Shown one piece after another: positions 48,901 through 61,700 of a stretch of 64,000 nucleotides of DNA. A program made the position numbers and the translations under genes. Under the pieces are notes generated by a model. It searched no databases, had not been told where the DNA came from, and saw only the letters and a list, made by a program, of their open reading frames with translations. The first letter of the stretch is position 1, and the number at the start of each line of letters is the position of its first letter. This DNA comes from Solen grandis (lineage: Eukaryota > Mollusca > Bivalvia > Adapedonta > Solenidae): contig CM037794.1 of the NCBI GenBank assembly GCA_021229015.1, forward strand, positions 39,339,753 to 39,403,752, in the 5' to 3' direction.

Positions 48901-49142
48901 TTAACCCTTTCCCTCATATAGACTCATTTTGACGCACTCAGTAGGTACCACATAAAGCCTGATCTGCAGAAAGCCAAACTCAAACTTTACCAAATTTGAT
49001 TACAAAATCCTCATTTCCAGACCACTGAGGAGCAGCGAACAGCATAAAACCTGATCAGCCTGCGAGTTACTCGCAGGCTGATCTGGTTTTATGCTGTTCG
49101 CATAGGTCTTTTCATGGTTTTCTCTATGAGGGAAAGGGTTAA
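48901..49142 (+). mobile_element. 242-bp TTAA MITE, copy 5
   Basis: TTAA borders, 242 bp, upstream of the SVOP start codon. A few substitutions in the left half (gcactcagtaggtacc, caaactcaaac). Confidence 0.92.
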
Positions 49143-49409
49143 ACATTAGAAACCAAAGGTTAGTACCGTTATTTAATTTCATTTCGTACAAATGGTCATC
49201 TCAAAGAACATGTCTATCGACATGATTACTAAAATGAATTAGATTCCTTGAAAAACTAGGCCCCTAGGTGGGTCAGCTAGTTTCTATAAATACTCTTTAT
49301 AGAAACATTCAAAATTATTCTTCTCCAGAAAGGTCATGATTTTATTTCATTTTATTTCATTTTATTTGGCACAAATATTCACCTCCTATTCCTCTATTCT
49401 AATTGCTAA

Positions 49410-50393
49410 AACAAGGCAGTCCAAAGGACAGCTATATCCCCCGCCGCTGGCCAAATATTAGAATTTGTTTGGTCATAGGATTATGTTCACCTTAACCTGG
49501 AATGGTTGTAGCAGACATAGAAGATCAGTTTAAGACAATTTAACTTTCCGGAGTTATGTATGAATCTCAGAATTTGGAGGCACATATATTAAAAGTTTAC
49601 TGACAAGTTTTACATGGGAAACAGTACAAAAAGTGAACATCAATGAAGTATAGGATGTGTTAGGTAACCACAAAGTACATGTGTAACTCAATTAAAAACT
49701 TTATATATCATGAAATAATTTGTATGATTGTGAACATGACATACTATTATTTACGGAGTACAATAAATCACTGTGGAAGTGCAATCCAGGTCAAGAAGTG
49801 GTCTGTGTAAGGCAAGGGGAACACTCCTGAATGAGATATGGAGCGGACACGAAAATAACATTTGACCTGCAAGTATGACCTTGACCTTGAGCCAGCATGA
49901 CCGACTCATGCCTTCTGCACATCAGCTCAATGAGGTTAACATTTTAGCCGAGTTTGAAGAAAATGTGTCCAAGCGTTCATGAGATATGGAGCGGACACGA
50001 AAATAACATTTGACCTTCAAGTATGACCTTGACCTTGAGCCAGCGTGACCGCCTCATGCCTTCTGCACATCAGCTCAATGAGGTTAACATTTTAGCCGAG
50101 TTTGAAGAAAATGTGTCCAAGCGTTCATGAGATATGGAGCGGACAAGAAAATAACATTTGACCTTCAAATATGACCTTGACCTTGAGCCAGCATGACCGC
50201 CACATGTCTTCTGCACATCAGCTCAATGAGGTTAACACTTTAGCCGAGTTTGAAGAAAATGTGTCCAAGCGTTCATGAGATATGGAGCGGACACGAAAGT
50301 GTTTCGGACACACTGACGGACGGACTGACGGACGGACGGACGGACGGAGGGCATTCCTATAACCCCCCTCCCGCTTCGCGGCGGGGGATTAAT
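49410..50393 (+). mobile_element. Composite element with 'atcccccgccgc' ends
   Basis: Near-inverse ends atatcccccgccgc (49433-49446) and gcggcgggggatta (50378-50391). The core has about four 148-bp direct repeats ('gagatatggagcggacacgaaaataacatttgacc'), and 'gacggacgga' repeats precede the right end. Same architecture as the other composite families. Confidence 0.85.
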
Positions 50394-51769
50394 AAATTTA
50401 ATCCCTGGAAAAATAAGGACTCCTTGATAGGGGTGTTTCCTAGTTTATATACCCTATATACTGTAGAGATTATTTCTCTGAAAGAATTAAGAATTAAATA
50501 TTGTTATGCACTCTTAACCCTTTACTGTAAGTGCTTAAGCATTGTTGGATTCCCTTGAATAACCAGGCCTCCAGATGGTCTGTTAATTTTCTTATATATT
50601 ATCTATATGAAAATCATAAAAGCTTATATAAATAGAATTTTTGTATCTGAAATTTGAATATTGCAGCTGCTGCTGCTGCTGAAGGTAACCAGGCAAAATC
50701 AAGTGACCTTAAACTGTTTTAATTAGGCTAATGGTACTCATGTGAGCATTCTATGGCCATATATATGACCCTTTTGGTCAGCATATTTGTGGCCAAAAAT
50801 TCAAAATCGCATGTTTTTAAAGTATTTTTGCAAATATCATTTTTCAAAATGCCCCGAGCCTAAAGTGCCTAAAGGTAGTCCCATCAAGACCGCTTAACAC
50901 AACATGCTATTTTTGGTACTGGCTGTTATACTTCTGGATACATTAGCCTTGATATGTAATGTATCTGGCAAATTGTTTTACATTAAATGTCAGAGAGTTC
51001 CAATCAATGATCATGATTTTCTGTTAAGATCTGATGACAACATCCAATGGATTTGTAAGTCATGACGTTAAGGCTCTTCCCAAAAGTTATTCAAAATGTT
51101 GACATTAGTTCACAAGAGACAATATCAGCTAGAAAAATGAAATGAAATCTCTATCCTCAAATATAAAGGAATGCAATGCAAAGCTAGACATTCAAGTAAC
51201 TCTGTGAAGGCCATGGTACATAGCATAACAGAAATAAACAATAATTTACCTGACATGATCAAATGGATGATAAGCACAAAGAGAGAATAATGAGAAAAAC
51301 TTGATGTTTTTTAATTCATCAAATGATGTGGTGCTCATAATGACAGAAATCTGTAGAAACGACTTAGGATAAATAGCTAGAATAGGGAAATTTGACAAAA
51401 AGAAAAAGGAATAAGGATACCAGACCTCTGAGGGTAACAAATGAAAATAAATATATAAAAGGATTAATTCTGAAAAATGCCTATAATTTGAAGAAGAGTA
51501 CACTATAAAGTGATGTTGGAAATGTTCAAGATCTAACACAGAAACAGACAGAATTTAACAAAAATCTCAGAAAGATTATTGAAAGCAAGAAAGACAAACC
51601 AGAAAAACTATGGTGTATCAGACGAGATAAAATTGTTGAAATGCCCAAAAGCTTAGTCTCTACAAAAGTAGGTGTACCAACAACTGGCATCATCCTTTAT
51701 CTTTTAATGGGGGCATCAGGGGACGAGTAGATGGCAAAGTAAACCAAAGTAAAACTGTAAATATGTTAA
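50394..51769. other. Non-coding DNA upstream of SVOP
   Basis: No coding exon recognised. A donor-like CAG|GTAAAT on the minus strand near 51249 could belong to a 5' untranslated SVOP exon, but nothing else supports it. Confidence 0.35.
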
Positions 51770-52518
51770 TACGCTGTGCGATTGACTTTGACTTTTCTCC
51801 ACTTTACACTTCAACAAAAAAACGATATTCAATTCAACCTTATCGCCTTTCAAATAGAACGATGCTTCAGTTTACAAATATAAACCACACCTCCTTAGCG
51901 AGACGAACCAAGTGCACAGTTTTATAACTCGCGGAACTATGAATTGACTGCAGGTACATGTGACGTTGTGTAATCTGATTATCACCCTTTGAGAGGAAAT
52001 AATGAATGAGTTTAAATAAACAACTATGTAGTTTGAAACGAAATAGGTGGCACTTAAACTTGGGGTGTTTTAGCAAGATTGATTTTGTCTCTTGAATAAA
52101 TAAAACACAGCAAAAGCAGTGTGGCGTAGTTACTACTGTCAAACGGAGCGTGATATCTGTCCTTGTCATCATGGTCTACGAACGTGTGGCTTTTAACAAC
52201 ATCTAGCCATTTTAATTGCAGTACTTCTTCATGTAGGAATTATATAAAATCCTCGAATGTCATTTCAAAACCTTTGCAAAATGCACCGCTGACACCCTTT
52301 ATAGGGATAATGATTTTCAAAGTCTGTCTCGGCCAACACTTTAAGCATGAAAGTTACCTGAGAACTGAGCAAAAATAAATAACCAAGTGAAGCCAAGGGG
52401 CGGAACTACATTCTGATTGGCATACACAATGCCTTTTGTTTTCTACAGTAAGAGGGGAAGCAACCAAGTTTTATCAATGTAAAATTATTGGAAAAGTCAA
52501 AGTCAATCGCACAGCGTA
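51770..52518. mobile_element. 749-bp segment bounded by perfect 28-bp inverted repeats
   Basis: 51770-51797 (tacgctgtgcgattgacttt...) and 52491-52518 are exact reverse complements over 28 bp. The interior is less AT-rich than its flanks and has no recognised coding region. No target-site duplication is clear. It may be a MITE or a solo pair of inverted repeats around regulatory sequence; a minus-strand donor-like CAG|GTAACT lies near 52358. Confidence 0.65.
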
Positions 52519-52529
52519 GTATCATTTGA

Positions 52530-55200
52530 TCCAGTTGAGTTAGTTTGCAGTTCTGCTAATGTTTCCAGTTTTCAGTTTGATTTATCCACGGACTCATCTG
52601 AAGGTACAGATAATGGCAGTCCAGTTGAGATTTTAAGTTCTCAGTCAGAGTTATCCTGTGACCCATCTGAAGGTACAGATATTATTTCCATGAGGAAATC
52701 TTAGTTATGTTTTACAAATGTTGACAGTTTATCAAATAAAATTGCTGAGTTAAAAACTTTTCTTGAGACAGAAAAACAGACATTTTAAGGTTATAATGTG
52801 AAACTTTTCCAAAGACTTCTGACAATAAGTGGAATATAAACGACCTGAAATTCAGAGGATATGATGTTTTATGCCCAACAACCGATGGTGAGAGAGGTGT
52901 TATGATACTTACCCGTAAATTTTTTAAGTCAACAAGAGTCACTTTATTTGATGATATTAACTTTAACGAGAGTGTTGGTGCGAAATACAACTGAGGGGCA
53001 ACAATGTCCTACTGTAAGGGATGATTTACAGGAGTCCTACATCTATGCACGAAAACAATAAAAAATATTAGAGAAATCGTTAACAAATCATGGGATGAAG
53101 TATTCACACTATGCCCTCATGGGGGATTTCAACTATAAGGACATTAATTGGGCTAATCCAGAAAGCCATTACACAAAAAATGTGGATGGTCAGCTTTTTT
53201 TTTCGAGTATATTCTGGACAACTTCCTTATTCAAAATGTAAAGGAGAATATCCATTTCAGAGAGGGGCAGAAGCCAATTTGCTTACACCTGTTTACCATG
53301 GAGGAAGAAATGGTTATTAGTGACTCTGTTTATATTAGCCCACCCCCAGGTAAGGGTGACCATGCAATAGTGTGTTGTAAACTTAACCTTGATCAAGACA
53401 ATAGTGTTTGGATTGAGAGGCCTCAATATTTCATAGGTGACTATGACAGAATAAGATCTCAGTTGGGTTCAGTGGATTGGGAACCTCTTTTATCAGACAA
53501 AAATGTAAATGAAACTTGGGTGGCTATCAGGACTTTTATTGGCAATATTGCAGACAAGTAAATATGTGTGAAGAAGACCAGAAATGATATAAACATTAAC
53601 TCCCCATTTGGATGGACAAGTCTGCAAGATACAATAATCAAAAAAGAAAATGTTTGAAAAAAATACAAGTATTCTAGATCTAGAAAAAGTCATGAAAAGT
53701 ATGCAAAATGAAGAGATGAATCATGTGTGACCATTATGTGAAATGAAAATACGATAGACGAAGATGAACTTAGTGAGGCAGATGGTATTGAGATGCTTGA
53801 AAGGATATCTGTTATTAAAGTTGAGGTTTTGAATTCTTTCAATCCGGAAAAGTCACCTGGACCAGATGATGCACATCCTAAGGTTTTATATGAAGCCAGA
53901 AATTAGCTGGTGTATCCCTTGACTCTGCTATTTAATAAGTCATTGAATGAGGGAACCATTCCGATGGACTAGTAATTAAGACAATAAGAGACAGATTGAT
54001 GAAAATGAAAACAACCTACTTGTGATGCACAATACTGATTTAGATTGGGGTGATCATGTGTTGTTCATTTGTTGGAAATTCTGGAGGACTGGACAGAATT
54101 ATTATGGATGCAAAAGTGCCTATTGATATGATTTATTTGGACTTCGCCAAGGCTTTTGATCGGGTTTCCCATGACCTTTTGAACTTTACAAATTTCGGTA
54201 TACAAGGAGTTGTACTCCAGTGAATAAAGGACTTTCTGTCAGACAGAACACAATTTGTGCATATTGGTTTGTCTTTATGACCATGGACTGAGGTTGTCAG
54301 CGGTGTCCCTCAGGGTAGTGTGATCAGGCCTGTATTTTTCCTGTGCTTTATTAATGATTTACCGGAGATTGTAACTGGAATGGTCAAGATCTTTGCTTAT
54401 GACACCAAGATTTTTTCAAAAGTTTCAACAAATCATCTGTGCAAGAAGTTACAGCAGGATCTTGACAGTCTTAGAGAATGGAGTGAAAAGTGGAAACTTT
54501 ATTTAACGAAGGGAAATGCAAGGTTCAACATATCTGAGCTACTAATGAGAACTTTCCATACACAATGAGGGATATGGATGGGAATTTTAGTTGGGTAGAA
54601 GCAGTTTTTTCTGAGAAAGATTTATGTGTAACCTTTGACAACAAGCTTCAACTTCAATGAACATTTATAAGCCTTGCCAATAAATCTCAGAAAACCTTGG
54701 GAATTATAAAAAGGTCATTTGAATATATGGATTAGGTGATGTTTTTACCTCTTAATAAATCACTGATTAGGCCAATTTTAGAGTAGAGATCCTGTGTATG
54801 GCCACCTTACTTAAAGAAAGTAAGAAAATTGAAGACATTCAAGGGAGGGCCGGCAACCAGATTTGTACCAGGTTTATCCCATTTGTCTTATGAACAGAGG
54901 CTACAAGAGCTTTATGGGAGTATAATAGAAGGGACCACTCTGATATGATCTAGACATCAAGGCAATACATAACTTAAATGACCTGAAGTGTGACAATCTA
55001 TTTGTCTTGAGTTCTGATGACTTAAAAGGCCATTCAACCTGAATTTTAATCTAAAAAGAACAAGCTAAATGTAAGACTTAATTCCTTCAGCCAAAGAACA
55101 ATAAAATTCTGGCATAATCTGAATGAGAACACTATTTCTGCCAAGTCTGTGAACCATTTTAATTGAATCATTGTTGATCTTTGAAAATTGGAATGAGAAG
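52530..55200 (+). mobile_element. Decayed CR1/Jockey-like non-LTR retrotransposon
   Basis: Endonuclease and reverse transcriptase remnants run in order on the plus strand with frameshifts and stops. The endonuclease shows LMGDFNYKDINWAN (about 53118; first D/N of the family preserved) and PGKGDHAIV near 53347. The reverse transcriptase shows PIDMIYLDFAKAFDRVSHDLL (about 54120-54182), then SGVPQGSVIRP near 54300 and FAYDTKIFSK near 54390, where the family has a FADDTK-type catalytic motif, so one catalytic Asp is replaced. The C-terminal piece GLSHLSYEQRLQEL lies near 54872. A duplicated SSEGTD segment occurs near 52600-52680. It is inactive. Confidence 0.85.
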
Positions 55201-56948
55201 AAATTTAAACCAAGTTATTAATTGTGTGCACAAAGAGACCTTTATAAAAACAAGTTCAAAAGTGAAGGGATGTAATGAATATTACTTCATAAGAGAGGTA
55301 AGATAGCTTTTTGCTAAATGACGACCTAAGGATCAAGGTATCTGTTGAAAGTAAAATGTTAAAAATCAGTTTATTGAATGTTAAAGATGAATTATGATAT
55401 GCGAAGGCTTATTTATAGGACTATAGGGGATAGTGCCAAGCCAAAAGTAGCACGCTATCACAATTGTGGACTAAAGGGAGCAACGCCAGGGGTATTAGAT
55501 GTATTCATTAACATATCAATAACATTCAATCACATGTAAATAACAAATATTGAAAATGAAATTGTTGTGGTTGACCATAACCTAGGGTTGTAAAAACTTG
55601 CTTTGTACAAATTTGTTTAATAGATAACTGCGAACATATTATTTTCAATGTCCTTATATATCACAAAAGCTAAACAATAATGTCAACTAATAAGAAGTAA
55701 ATATCTTCATTAAATACATTAAAGTAGTAATAATTTCACAAAAGAGGACAAAAATCCGGAGAATCGTATGGACGATGTACATTGGGGCGAAACACTTTCA
55801 AAGAAATCTTACGGGCTCGACTGAAAATACACAGTAATTGTCTTAGATGAGTTCGACGGTAATTTATTTTACACACTAATTAAAAAATTGCTTCATTTCA
55901 ACAGGTAAAACAGTTTATTATACACAAACATATGCCAGTTTACGGTCTTACCTGTGCCACAAGACTGCAATATTGTACTAAGTTGTTTACAGATGATAAG
56001 GCGAATCAAAAGTACGTCACATAAATCAAAGCACTGCCAGTACTGAGTATCCAGTCAATTTTGAAAACACTTTAATAAAACAAGTTTAAAACTTGAATTT
56101 TAGCTCATTATTAGTTTAATAGATTTTTATTCACATCACTTGTCAATAGATTAATGAGTAGTTTTTCAAGACCTTAAAAATCTATAAAACAGGCTCTTTT
56201 GAAAATATTATAAATCAAAAACAATTGATTTGTTGAAAAATATTGAAAATCACATAAAATTTAAAGTAATGCAAATGCCATCATCAAATGATATTAGAAA
56301 TGATACGTTCTGTCTACCTTCATTTTGTTTTCTGGTAAATAAAAATTAAAAAAAAATCTAAGTCTGTTTGTTCAGTGACTGCAGAGACGGCTTTTTTTTT
56401 TTCCCCTTTCATTGGCTTATATCTTAAAGCTGCTTGTTCACAGATGGTCATTGACTAAATATTTGATTTAAATTATCTGTGTGCATAGTTACGTCAATCA
56501 CTATCCATCTAAAAAAGATGCCATGATGCTGAATGTGTCACATGGTACTACAATACCACAAGATCCTGCTTTGGGATACCGTAAATCTATATTCAACCAA
56601 TTTCCTTGAAGTGGGTGTTTACGAAATAAGTGTTTTCCCCATGTTATGTGACCTATGCTTGCCGAGTTTATTTGTCAAGAAACAAAGACTTCACCAACAT
56701 TAACAAAGGAGAGTAGAAAAAAAAAACACCTTGATTTCTGTACGTCAATCATCTGTGAAAAAGCTGCTTTAAATAATGGGCCAGAAAACTGATCAGTTAT
56801 TTTAAATACCTGGTATTTTAATATGAAATATATATAGCTAGAATGCTATAACGGACATGCAGCCATTTACTTGATAACAAAATGCATGTTGTTGTTTTGC
56901 GCTCAGGTGTATTGTGCATATTGGTGCGGTTTTTGACAGAGAACATCT
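55201..56948. other. Non-coding DNA with a candidate SVOP 5' exon donor
   Basis: No coding exon is recognised. On the minus strand GCACAG|GTAAGACC gives a good donor at 55952, a possible end of an upstream non-coding SVOP exon; no transcript evidence. Confidence 0.3.
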
Positions 56949-57190
56949 TTAACCCTTTCCCTCATAGAGGACACCATGAAAAGACCTATGCGAACAGCAT
57001 AAAACCAGATCAGCCTGCGAGTGACTCGCAGGCTGATCAGGTTTTATGCTGTTCGCTGCTCCTCAGTGGTCTGGAAATGAGGATTTTGTAATTAAATTTG
57101 GTAAGGTTTAACTGTGGTTTTCTGCAGATCAGGCTTTATGTGGTACCTATTGAGGGTGTCAAAATGAGTCTATATGAGGGAAAGGGTTAA
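56949..57190 (-). mobile_element. 242-bp TTAA MITE, copy 6, inverted
   Basis: Exact length and TTAA borders of the family in opposite orientation (cctcatagaggacaccatg first). The palindrome centre reads gagtgactc instead of gagttactc. Confidence 0.92.
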
Positions 57191-57194
57191 GGCC

Positions 57195-57545
57195 CAGCAC
57201 CTCTGACTTTGGTTCTCTTGGACTTTTTCTGTCAGGGTTACCCTCCCTTAGCACCTCTAGACAGGTGCATTTACATACACAGACAGATGTGGATAGAAGT
57301 GATCTGGATTCACTATCTCAGCTCGTTTCAAACAGACCCCCTGGTTCTTTAACGTGCCCGGTGTATAGCACCCATACACGTGAAGCCTCTTAACCACTGT
57401 CTGGATGAACCAGCACTAGACTTCTAGTTAGGCAGGGAAAGCTGTAAAGTGTCCAAGAAATTTTTCATGGTTCTACATGTACTGGGATTTGACCCCCAGA
57501 GCCCTGGATTAGCAGTCCAGCCCGTTACCACTGGGCAACAACTCT
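57195..57545 (-). mobile_element. tRNA-Ser-derived SINE
   Basis: On the minus strand the head resembles tRNA-Ser(GCT): A box TGCCCAGTGGT (57538-57528), anticodon-loop ACTGCTAATCC (GCT at 57513-57511), and B box GGGTCAAATCC (57495-57485). The body contains GTTAAAGAACCAGGGGG, similar to a conserved central block of some invertebrate SINEs. Not a functional tRNA: arms are mismatched and it lacks clean ends. Confidence 0.7.
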
Positions 57546-57827
57546 GTAAAATGCATTACATTGCAATGAACCTCATTCAGTAAATGTAAATTGACGCATA
57601 ACCCATCCATTGACTGACCCTACTCTACATTGCTGGACTTAGCTTGTAAGGAATAGCAAGTAACTGCAGCATACAAAAGCAACTTGTAGCTTATCTGCAA
57701 GGCAGTTATTTTGAAACTACATCACTATAAGTGGCTCATTATCAAGTTACATTCAAAAGGTTTTCTTGACCAATACTGCAGCAAGCTCAAGCATGTTGAA
57801 CATGTGTTACACCATGACTGATGGAAA

Positions 57828-58782
57828 CAAGAGGCCCAAGGGCCATAAACGCTCACCAGTGTAAATCAGCATATTCAAGATGATTTTTTCTATAAGGAAA
57901 TCAAATGACAAACCAGAGTTTTCAATTATTTTTTCTATTTGTTGCCATGGCAACCAGAGTTCTTCATGGATCAACTTTATTTGAGCAATTTTTGTAGAGG
58001 CCCACCCAAGGATCATACATGCCAAGTTTTATCAAATTCTGTCCAGCGGTTTCAGAGGAGATGATTTTCAAAGTTTTCAATTAGTTTTTCTATTTGTTGC
58101 CATGGCAACCAGAGTTCTTCATGGATCAACTTTATTTGAGCAAGTTGTGTAGAGGCCCACCCACAGGATCACACAGGCCAAGTTTTATCAAATTCTGTCC
58201 AGCGGTTTCAGAGGAGATGATTTTCAAAGTTTTCAATTAGTTTTTCTATTTGTTGCCATGGCAACCAGAGTTCTTCATGGATCAAATTTATTTGAGCAAT
58301 TTTTGTAGAGGCCCACCCAAGGATCATACATGCCAAGTTTTATCAAATTCTGTCCAGCGGTTTCAGAGGAGATGATTTTCAAAGTTTTCAATTAGTTTTT
58401 CTATTTGTTGCCATGGCAACCAGAGTTCTTCATGGATCAACTTTATTTGAGCAATTTTTGTAGAGACCCACCCAAGGATCATACATGCCAAGTTTTATCA
58501 AATTCTGTCCAGCGGTTTCAGAGGAGATGATTTTCAAAGTTTTCAATTATTTTTTCTATTTGTTGCCATGGCAACCAGAGTTCTTCATGGATCAACTTTA
58601 TTTGAGCAATTTTTGTAGAGGCCGACCCAAGGATCATACATGCCAAGTTTTATCAAATTCTGTCCAGCGGTTTCAGAGGAGATGTCTTTTAAAGCAAATT
58701 GTTGACGACGGACGACAGACGACGGACAAAGGGTGATCCCAATAGCTCACCCTGAGCACTTCGTGCTCTGGTGAGCTAAAAA
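57828..58782 (+). mobile_element. Composite element 'caagaggccc...gtgagctaaaaa', copy 6
   Basis: Left end caagaggcccaagggccataaacgctcacc, right end gctcaccctgagcacttcgtgctctggtgagctaaaaa. The core is five 155-bp direct repeats, each with gttgccatggcaaccagag and ctgtccagcggtttcagagg. 'gacgacggacgac' repeats precede the right end. Confidence 0.9.
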
Positions 58783-58789
58783 TCAACAA

Positions 58790-61700
58790 CAAACACTACA
58801 AGGACCCTTCTTTTAATTTATTAGCTAAATGGAATAATGCAAACATGTTTGTATAATGTTTAACAAGACACACATTTAATGAAAAGCAAAAAAAAAAAAA
58901 AAAAAAAAGTAAAAAAAAAAGTAACACATCTTAAAACTGAAATAAGCAGTTCAGCAAAAGACAAAAAAGTATAAGCTCATACATTATACATGTTGGGTGA
59001 GGGTGTCAGAAACTAGCCAAAACAATTCATAATACAACAAATTCTGATCAGACTAGAGTTGCTTTTAAAAGCTACATTTTCATACTACTCTGACAAAATA
59101 TCAACAGTATCTTCACTGTCAGGGGATGTACCAGTACTGGGTATGGTTTACACAATTTCCCATGTTTACAGATATATTCAAATCAAATTGTGAGGTTATC
59201 CAATAGCTACATGGTGTGATACCATGTGATTAATTATTGACCTAGTTAAGGCAAAAGAGCGCATGGATTGGTTTGTGAAACTAGATGTCAGCTGTTGACT
59301 TATAGCAGAAATGAATGGAAAATAATTCCTTACAGATGGATAAAGGTGACACTTGAAATTCCCTTACAGATGGATAAAGTGACACTTGAAATTCCCTTAC
59401 AGATGGATAAAGGTGACATTGAAATTTCCTTATAGATGGATAAAGGTGACACTTGAAATTCCCTTACAGATGGATAAACGTGACACTTGAAATTCCCTTA
59501 CAGATGGATAAAGGTGACAGATGGATAAAGGTGACACTTGAAATTCCCTTACAGAGGACACAAGGAACTTGAATTACCCTTACAGATGGATAAAGGGGAC
59601 ACTTGAAATTCACTTCATAAACTGGAAAGGTTCATAGAAAGCAATGTAGTACACCCTACACGTGGTGATAGTGACATGCAGGAAACATAGAAATGTTTTT
59701 TGTTGTTGATGTTGCATGCATTCAACTACAGCCCTGTATTTTATAACAATTCCTCAAGGGCTGACAGCAAAATTATTCAATCTGCATATAGAACAGTGTC
59801 ACAGTCACCTCTAAATTTAGTTCTGCCATGTTACTACATAACATTTGGTTTGACATTTCTAGTACAGATCTTGTGTTATCAATAACAGAATAGAAAACAA
59901 TTGGGCTTCTCAAGATAAATGTATGTAAAGAAGAAAAGATGTTGACCAATAATCACTGGTCATGAACAGAAACTTATTTCACTGAAATGCACACAATTAA
60001 ATGTTCTTAGACCAATGAGTCATGGAAGTTCTATTCCCATCTTATTGGCATGATTATTGACCTTCTAAATCTGAAAATGTTGCACAAAAGATTTATGCAA
60101 CAGTAAATAATGTACCACCTGCTGTGATCATTTCTAAAAATATGTATGAAAAACCTTAAAATGATTGGCAAGATAGAGAATGAACAAATAAATAAATTCT
60201 AATAGCAAAATGTTAAGTGTTTATGGAAGGATCTATGAAATGAAATAAAATAAATGGTGAACAAAAATCATTTAAACATAGGGAGTTTTTTTTTTTTTTT
60301 ACATGTCAGCATAACTACCAGTTCATTACATTTTAACAAAAGGTGAAGAAACTTGATGAACTAAAATATAAATACATTGAATAAACACAAGAAAGAAACA
60401 AGAAACTGAAACAAGCACAACTTTGTGGTAATTTATCCCTAAGATAAACCAATATATCACAGTGAAATTACACAACGTATATACATACAGGAATATAAAT
60501 ATAATGTAAACATTAACATTAATAGAACTCAATAGAATACATAGATAAACACATAAATAACTGAAGAAAATAAAAATATAAATGTTAATGGATCCTATAT
60601 TTATTGGGAAAATATTAGTTACTAAAAAGACCTATTTAACCAAAGTTGGTATCAGAGCTAGTGCAGAGTATTTGAAGAAAATGAACAAAATTTGTTAAAT
60701 AGGTCCCTATAGTAACTAAAATATTTTACAATTTATCAGAGTTTGTCAACAGACTATACACAAAACAAATTTCCACGGTTTGAATATTTGACCCAAAATA
60801 TAACATTATAATGGAGCATCACTGGACCCAAAATATAGCATTATAATGTAGCTGCACTATACTTCTGATAAGGACCCCAATTTTAGCAGTATAAAGGAAC
60901 ATAATGGGACCTCAATTGCAGTGTTACAATGGAGCTGCATTACACCTCTGATAAATATAGCTGCACTAATAACAAAATGCAATTTTAAGATTGAGAATTG
61001 TTTTCAATCTGGAGTGGGTTTTCTTTGATCTAACAAGTTTAGAACAGCGTCACTGAGGTGATTTTTTTTAACTAGAAATGTATCCACAGGACACAGATAT
61101 TTCAGTTAGCTGCATTTCTTGTATGCACATGGCAACATGCATGGTCATAGTGAATTAGTGATAAATTCTACAAAATCATTTAGAAGTCTGACTATGACCC
61201 ACAAGTAATTAGCATGATACAAGAAAGATGCATCAGCACAATGAATAAAGAGCAGATTTTGACAATGTTCTAAGCACTGTAATATTGACTTTTGACTTGC
61301 AGGCACGGTTCTTGCTTGCAAAATGATCTTAAATTATAATGTCCATTTGAGCCAAATTAAGTTTGAAATCCAACCTTGGCCCACACACTTAAAGCCTGGA
61401 CAAAAGATTTACAAGCACACAGACAGACAAAGAGGCAACACTATGTGCCCTCATTTAAAATTACAGTTTCTCACATAGTATCGGACAGTGAATGAAACAA
61501 AACACCTAATGAAACAAACACAGACAATCTCAATGTAACAAACAAAGCAAATCATATTTAATACACAGTCTATGATGGATAATACTTTTGTTTCATTAAA
61601 TAATCATTAAGACAATCCATCCATTATTAAAATGTGATCGTGGTCCATCAAGTGATTGAGGGAATTTTATAGTAGATGTAACCCTTCATAGACCTTAAGT

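Noticed and set aside
57484..57545. Functional tRNA-Ser gene
   Set aside because: The head is joined to a SINE body, the arms are mismatched and no clean acceptor stem or terminator is seen.
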